Notes under the pieces: generated by a model
Database searches by the model: none
Told to the model about the DNA's origin: nothing
What the model saw: the letters and a program-made list of their open reading frames with translations, nothing else
Origin: Trichomonas vaginalis G3
Lineage: Eukaryota > Parabasalia > Trichomonadida > Trichomonadidae
Direction: 5' to 3'
Assembly: GCF_026262505.1 (NCBI RefSeq)
Contig: NC_067204.1
Coordinates: 2,575,797 to 2,639,796 of the forward strand
DNA: 64,000 nt
Part shown: positions 58,420 through 64,000 of the stretch, one piece after another
Numbering within the stretch: position 1 is the stretch's first letter
Layout: each line of letters opens with the position of its first letter
Position numbers and translations under genes: made by a program

Positions 58420-59157
58420 TTAAATAAACATGGAGTCCAAGAACACAAAATCGTCACCGCCTGTGAAGATTTCACTAATATTATTATCCTCAAATACATC
58501 CTTAACTGGGTGTTCTTCCTCATGTTCAACATTGAGGTTCATCTGAGGGGCCTGCTGCATAATTGGCTGTTGCTGCATGATTGGCTCCTGTATTGGTTGC
58601 ATCTGTTGTGGTTGCTGCATCATTTGCTGCATCTGTTGTTGTTGGAACTGGAAATTATTCTGTTGAGCGTTCATCTGATAAGCTAACATCATTTGCTGTG
58701 CGTACATCTGTTGAGCAATGAAGTTCTGTTGGATTGGCTCGAGAATCGGCATAGGCATCATTGGGTTCTCTTGTAATGGAACGTACTCATTAAACTTGTT
58801 GAGACGGAATTTCTTTTGCTGGTGTCTCATCAAAACTAAATAACGATTACGTACAGCATTTCCGGAACGTCCAACAAATGTTCTGCCGATAGCATTCCAA
58901 TGTGGACCCATTTCTTTGAAGCGCTCGAGAATTAATTGGTCTTCCTCTTCTGTCCAGTTGTTGCTGGAGAGAGCTGGGTTAAGATAGTTCTGCCATCTCT
59001 CTCTGCATTGTCTTGGATTCCTATTTGTGAATTGGGCTGCGATCTTGTTCCAATCTACGTCTGGTGAGTTGTTGACGAGCTCGATGAGTTTCTTGTCTTC
59101 TTCCGGTGTGAATTTAGATTTGACTATTTTGCCTGGAGCTGGCTTGAAGGATAACAT
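58420..59157 (-). CDS. R2R3 Myb-like transcription factor with Gln/Met-rich tail
   Basis: The start is set at the ATG giving MLSFKPAPGK, since the longer frame adds an unlikely AT-rich leader. Two Myb repeats lie at about residues 14-62 (FTPEEDKKLIELVNN, WNKIAAQFTNRNPRQCRERWQNYL) and 66-113 (WTEEEDQLILERFKE, WNAIGRTFVGRSGNAVRNRYL). Spaced Trp residues and the CRERW recognition helix are typical. Residues 145-220 are low-complexity Gln/Met/Pro. Trichomonad Myb proteins are known regulators of adhesion and iron-responsive genes. The target of this one is unknown. Confidence 0.93.
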   Translation of the reverse strand: MLSFKPAPGKIVKSKFTPEEDKKLIELVNNSPDVDWNKIAAQFTNRNPRQCRERWQNYLNPALSSNNWTEEEDQLILERFKEMGPHWNAIGRTFVGRSGNAVRNRYLVLMRHQQKKFRLNKFNEYVPLQENPMMPMPILEPIQQNFIAQQMYAQQMMLAYQMNAQQNNFQFQQQQMQQMMQQPQQMQPIQEPIMQQQPIMQQAPQMNLNVEHEEEHPVKDVFEDNNISEIFTGGDDFVFLDSMFI

Positions 59158-60686
59158 TAAAAATAAAGAATAGATGTATTCAAATTTTGTGAGTTTATGG
59201 TTTTCATGTGTTTTGTAAATGATCATTATCAGATGTGATGTATATCACTACGAACAAAAATAGAGAAAAGATTTTTAATTCTGAGGATTTGTGAAGCACT
59301 CAGAATTTTTTCAAAAGTTAAGGCTGTAAAATTAGAAGTTTTCATTGAAGTTAAACATAAACACTAATAATTTTTGCGTATTTATGAATTCAATTGATTG
59401 AAAGAAAAACATAAATTAGATATATTGGCTTCTTCGATTCATTGTATTTTATATCTATCAATTATCGGTAGGAAATATGTCAGAAACTTGAAGAATATTG
59501 GATAAAACAATCTTGGACCTTTCAATTTTGAGAACTCAGTGAACATTCTCGAACACAATTTCAAGTTCACAATTTCTTAACATTTAACACATGAATACTA
59601 TGTAATAAAATTACAAACAAATCAAATTCAATTCAACTATATTTTTATGATAAGTATTTTGACTCTCAAAACATGAAGTATTAACACTATATTAACAAGC
59701 ATAAAATTTATTAATAATTTACAATTTATTGGTTTCGATGTTTGAACTTTTATCACAATTATTTATTATGAAATGCTCAATAATAATTGGATAGAAATTA
59801 TGTATAACAAACAGTCAAGCTATAACAATGTTCATTAGGATTTTTGCGAACTATTCACATAATCGATCTCTTCTATAGTGTTTGTTCAATAAATGATTAG
59901 ATAAATATGCCTGAATAACCATTAATTAAACCAAAATACATAAGATCGCATAATAATATTATATAATTTTCGATCCATAATTTGAATTGCTATGAAACAT
60001 TCAGATATTGCTCTGTACTCAAAAATCCAAATACAGAACACCATTAACACTATTATCTACTCAACAGTTTGTAATACTTATATCCTTTTTCAATGATCAA
60101 AATGTAAAATTGAATAGTTTTAAATTATTATATATTCTAGAAGCTTACGAGATATACAATACAATGATAATTTCGGAATTTTAACTCCGTTATAACGAAA
60201 TATTGCATAATTTTCAATAATGCGTGGCCCAACATAAAAATTGAAAAATGTTATCAGCACGTACAATTATAGCTCTTTCATCATGGAAACGTTTTTAAAT
60301 TGCTCACAAATTTGAAGGGATAAAAGAGCACAAGTTTTTGGCCGCACTGATTTCTTAGAGTATGTGGCCAGATACTAGCTTTGTGGATGAATACAACAAT
60401 TTTTCCTGATTCATCCAGCAGATTGATAATCAAAAAACTTATTTGATGCTTCTATTATGTTATTTTTAGAACATTTAAAAATGTTGATATTTTTACGTCA
60501 TTATATGATAAAATCGCATAACTTTAGATCTGATCGCATCAATTCCCAATATTTATTATTGATTCCGTACCTTCTCAAAAATTGAATGATTTATTTAAAT
60601 TTGTTATATTTTAAAAATATCCTCCTTATCGCGCATATATGATATGATCAATTTTTTTTGAAAAATTGAATATTATCCACGGTGAG
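59158..60686. other. Long AT-rich intergenic region, no gene seen
   Basis: About 1.5 kb between divergent genes with no ORF, repeat or RNA signal that I can support. Confidence 0.45.
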
Positions 60687-61946
60687 ATGAATGAGATTGA
60701 AGAAGTCTTCGTTGGGTTTGAAGAATTTCGCCAATATTTTGTTATAACCAAAGATAAGAAAGATTCAACTGAGGCCTTCTTCCAATCTACATCATATTTT
60801 ACGAATTTTTACAATTTTGTCTTTTTAATCAACCATCCCAAGAAATTAAACGCAGATCTAAATCATTTAATGCTAACAGGCGATGCTCTTCTACGTTTTC
60901 ATGAATTAAAATTCCTCGAAGACGAATTGTATAATTTGGAACTGGAAAAATATCACGAAAATGAGAAGAAATACAGCAAATTCATTGATTTACTTGGAAA
61001 ATTAATGGATTATGCACAAGATAACTTTATTCAAGTTAATGTCGAAGAATTTCAAAAAGATACAACCGATTTTCCAAATAAGAAACGCATTACTTCTTAT
61101 ATTCAAATAATTACAAATTCTCTTTCGATATCTCCAGTAGATAATCGCAACAAACAACAAATTAAAAAAGAAATTCAGCGTCTCTTGAAAAACTTTGCAA
61201 AAGATGTAGGCAATTCAACTATTTTTGCTCCTGTACATCCATCTGAACCATATCTCATGGCATTACTCACTCTTCCTTGTTTGCCATACAAAGAAATTTT
61301 AGATAATGTCATAAATGTTTACGAAACAACAGATGCACAAGTTTTTTCATTGGAACTATACGAGTCAATTTACCAGATCATCAAAGATCTAAAACTTGAA
61401 AAACCTAAGGATTCAATACTTTTTATTTGCATTTATAGATACATCTACGAAACAATATTTATCAGATTTCCGCAAACATTAGCATTTAAGATCGATTACA
61501 CGCAAGCAAAAGCTCTTGAACAACTAAAAATTTGCGATTTACAGATGATTCCTCCTTATAAACCAGAATGTGATGAACAGCTACATCCAAGAGATGTATT
61601 CCCATTAATAGAAGACTTTAAAGATGCTGTTTCAAGTTTACAGAAATTGTATTTTGTTGTTTGTCCATTTGACATATTAGATTGTGTTAATGATGCAATC
61701 ACGAGCATTGAGAAAGGCTGTTCAAGGCTTTGTAACTACACAGAAACAGTTTTCTCATTTGATACCATATTTATCCTATTTTTAGCTTGTATCCTTGCGA
61801 GTGAAATATATGATATTGATTCTATGTCTAAACTTTGCATGGATTTCATCCCTGTTAATAAACTTGCACCAAAATTTGAATACGCCAAGGCAAAGATCTT
61901 CGCTGTTGCAGAAGAGTTGAAGAGAATATCTCAGTGCAAGCAATAG
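60687..61946 (+). CDS. Possible VPS9-domain protein, 419 aa
   Basis: The first ATG in frame gives MNEIEEVFVGFEEF. The protein is helical throughout. The C-terminal region (about residues 300-410), with DAVSSLQKLYFVVCPFDILDCV, FDTIFILFLACILAS and EYAKAKIFAVAEELKRI, has the order and hydrophobicity of VPS9 domains, which activate Rab5-type GTPases in endocytosis. The conserved Asp of the GADxLLP motif appears only as FSFDTIFILF, so the call is tentative. Trichomonads have many such genes. Confidence 0.5.
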   Translation: MNEIEEVFVGFEEFRQYFVITKDKKDSTEAFFQSTSYFTNFYNFVFLINHPKKLNADLNHLMLTGDALLRFHELKFLEDELYNLELEKYHENEKKYSKFIDLLGKLMDYAQDNFIQVNVEEFQKDTTDFPNKKRITSYIQIITNSLSISPVDNRNKQQIKKEIQRLLKNFAKDVGNSTIFAPVHPSEPYLMALLTLPCLPYKEILDNVINVYETTDAQVFSLELYESIYQIIKDLKLEKPKDSILFICIYRYIYETIFIRFPQTLAFKIDYTQAKALEQLKICDLQMIPPYKPECDEQLHPRDVFPLIEDFKDAVSSLQKLYFVVCPFDILDCVNDAITSIEKGCSRLCNYTETVFSFDTIFILFLACILASEIYDIDSMSKLCMDFIPVNKLAPKFEYAKAKIFAVAEELKRISQCKQ

Positions 61947-62419
61947 TTTTTTTATTTATATATTCTATATTAAATCTTGTTTAATAAAATAATTCTTCAT
62001 AATTTTATTGTTTTTAATATTAACAATGCAAACAGATGTTAATTGAGGTATGAAATATATATGCAGTTGACAATTGATCAAATAGTGAGCTCCAAAACTC
62101 ATTTCATATCTTGTCAACGAAAAAATCTTGGTAAATGATAAAAATAAGGCAATAAACAGTTTACAAATTTGATAAAGATATAAATGGATTCAGTGCCGTT
62201 GTAAAAAAAGAATAAAAAAGTTTTCAAATTTTTTGTTTTGTTTTGATTTTTTTTTAGAAAGAAAAAAATAAAAAACATGAAACAATATAAAAACAAAATA
62301 AATACAAACAATCGCATGTATTGAGTTATATCATGCAGTCATCATATAGACACACAAGATGTGGATAGCAGATAAAATAATATAACTTCAAACTTTTTGG
62401 TGAAATTAAATAATCGCAC
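61947..62419. other. Convergent intergenic region
   Basis: Strongly AT-rich with A/T runs. No gene or structure supported. Confidence 0.45.
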
Positions 62420-63040
62420 TTAGAAAATTTCTTCTTCGAAGAAGTTGAAGACACTCTCGAAGTCAAAGTCGTCTGTTATTGGAAATAAAGAAGTTCCTTC
62501 GCTCTTCAAAGAACTGAACTCTGTTGAAACTGGAATTTTTGTCTGCATCATTGATGAAGCGAGGACTGATGGGTTTGGTGATGGGTGTGAAGAAGGGACT
62601 GATGACTGTTCTGATGACGCAGATTCTGATGTGGATGATGAAGGTGCAAAAGAATTCGACGCTAAGGCGTATGCTGAGAGAGATGTGTATGGGTGAATTT
62701 CGGATGTGCTCGCGTTGATTGTTTTGTTTTGCATATTCATCAGTTTCTTGTATCTGTTCTTAACATGGATGTCGTTCCTCTTGTCGAAGAAAGATGCAAT
62801 ATGTCTCCAGTGTGGTAAGTACTTAGGAACAACTTCTAAGAGAAGTCTGTCTTCTTCCTCGGTCCATTCGCTCTTGTTGACGTCTGGTGAGAGGAAGCGT
62901 GTGTATCTGTCTTTGCACTGACGTGGTGTGCGTCCAAACATTTTTGAGGCAACTGCTTTCCAGTTGCTTGTGCCAAGCTTGTTGACGAGAGAAACAAGCT
63001 TTGCGTCTTCGCGTGGGCTGAATCTGTTGTATGCTGGCAT
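62420..63040 (-). CDS. R2R3 Myb-like transcription factor, 206 aa
   Basis: Repeat 1 is at about residues 5-52 (FSPREDAKLVSLVNKLG, WKAVASKMFGRTPRQCKDRY) and repeat 2 at about 57-105 (WTEEEDRLLLEVVPKYLPHW, IHVKNRYKKL). A Ser/Pro-rich region follows, with an acidic C-terminus (DDFDFESVFNFFEEEIF) that looks like an activation domain. It is paralogous to the Myb gene at 58420-59157 but lacks the Gln-rich tail. A TCACTTCATTATTT initiator-like element lies 21-34 bases upstream of the start. Confidence 0.93.
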   Translation of the reverse strand: MPAYNRFSPREDAKLVSLVNKLGTSNWKAVASKMFGRTPRQCKDRYTRFLSPDVNKSEWTEEEDRLLLEVVPKYLPHWRHIASFFDKRNDIHVKNRYKKLMNMQNKTINASTSEIHPYTSLSAYALASNSFAPSSSTSESASSEQSSVPSSHPSPNPSVLASSMMQTKIPVSTEFSSLKSEGTSLFPITDDFDFESVFNFFEEEIF

Positions 63041-63060
63041 TAGTTAGTTGCTGATACTAT

Positions 63061-63074
63061 AAATAATGAAGTGA
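63061..63074 (-). promoter_or_regulatory. Trichomonad initiator (Inr)-like element of Myb gene
   Basis: TCACTTCATTATTT on the minus strand fits the TCA(+1)YTWYT-CATTA style of the T. vaginalis initiator and is at a normal distance from the ATG. Confidence 0.6.
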
Positions 63075-64000
63075 GAGGTTACGTTTCTGTTAATATTCGA
63101 TTGAAATTTGAGTGCCACATTGATTTGGCTCTCAATTCCAAAAATTGAATAGGTGAGGACCAATTTGACACATTGAATTTTGTGGGACCACTTAAATGGC
63201 AAGTATAGAAAAGCGATTGAGACGAAGTTTTAGTAGACAAATGTAGTTTACGCATGCAGTTAAAAGCAAATAAGAAATTTTGTATTGGATAAAATTTTGT
63301 TTATTCTGAAAAAATATAAAATTGTTTGAAATTTTGTTCATTTGATTACCTCCCATTCAATTTTAAAAATTCATTAATAAGCGAAATGATTAATATCATT
63401 GTTCTTTACACATATTTATCAGCATAAATACCGATCCGGCTAAAATTTCCACATCTGATTTTATTTTTGATTTCTTTTTTCTTTCTGGGCCAGTCTACTT
63501 CTTGGAGTTCAAAAGTTTAACTTTACAGGCAAATATATTGACATGTATGTCATATGCTACATGTTCCTTTCAAGAGTTTCCGCTTTAATTAGATATATCA
63601 AAATAATTTAAATTATTATTATCACTGATCAAATTTATCAAAACAATCATCCACATTCAACACTAAAACGCTTTATTATTTAATTATTGAATATTCGTAT
63701 AATTCAAATTAATAATTAATAATTGCAAAATTATCAAATAGCGGAATTTCCAACTAAAATGATTCAGCTAGTTACCACATTTAAGATATTAGATTACTCC
63801 TTTCCAATAATTAAATGTTATTCGTTAAAATGATTAGTCGATTAATTATAAAGTGCATAATAGATATTTGTAGTTTTGTCTTCAGTATATGAATTCTACT
63901 CAAAAAATTGAAAATTAAGAGAGATGTTTGAAATGTATTTGAGGAAGAATGAAAAAGAATATTTTTAGTATTTAGGATTAAGGATCATTTTGAGTTTTTG
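63075..64000. other. AT-rich flank, no gene seen
   Basis: The last 0.9 kb shows no supported ORF, repeat or RNA gene. Confidence 0.4.

Overview
The window is AT-rich eukaryotic nuclear DNA, most likely from Trichomonas vaginalis or a close trichomonad. The basis is intronless host genes, Inr-like motifs (TCA followed by pyrimidine/T) just upstream of starts, a mariner element of the Tvmar1 type, large Maverick/Polinton elements, and typical trichomonad families: R2R3 Myb proteins, ankyrin proteins, beta-helix surface-type proteins, enkurin, and a Hippo/MST-like kinase.

Layout. (1) 1-2242 is the end of one Maverick (copy A), running out of the window on the left. (2) 2243-3185 is a short host spacer. 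(3) 3191-28343 is a second Maverick (copy B) in head-to-head orientation with copy A, flanked by a 5-bp GATAA target duplication. Its right terminal repeat is split by a nested non-coding 1.9-kb element (26428-28318). (4) 28349-64000 is host DNA: a 181-bp tandem repeat, then a conserved hypothetical gene, a deubiquitinase, a hypothetical gene, an ankyrin gene, enkurin, an STE20/MST kinase, histone H2B, an HP1-like chromodomain gene, a talin-like I/LWEQ gene, a mariner, several beta-helix gene remnants, a Myb gene, a possible VPS9 gene and a second Myb gene. Two related fold-back elements and an inverted duplication of a beta-helix gene fragment lie between 42.7 and 53.6 kb.

Copy B carries a virus-like gene set: Dam-type adenine methyltransferase, retroviral-type integrase, protein-primed-type DNA polymerase B, SF3 helicase, A32/FtsK-like packaging ATPase, a double jelly-roll capsid candidate and a single jelly-roll penton candidate, a phage-tail-fibre-like protein, and many small proteins without recognised function. 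About a dozen of these genes are broken by one to many single-base frameshifts, mostly in A/T runs. The capsid, helicase and coiled-coil genes between 17.3 and 26.2 kb are worst affected; polymerase, integrase, ATPase and methyltransferase are open. Either the element is decaying or the draft sequence has homopolymer errors.

Two parts look least like anything standard. The first is the nested element, whose core is an array of about sixteen inverted repeats of two alternating classes. Stems differ from repeat to repeat, yet the two arms of each stay complementary. The second is a cargo-like block (about 11.7-16.4 kb) between polymerase and ATPase. Its genes are less AT-rich and use a different start-proximal signal from the core Maverick genes. 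They sit with a 22-bp minisatellite between divergent genes and a 0.6-kb cluster of direct and inverted repeats.
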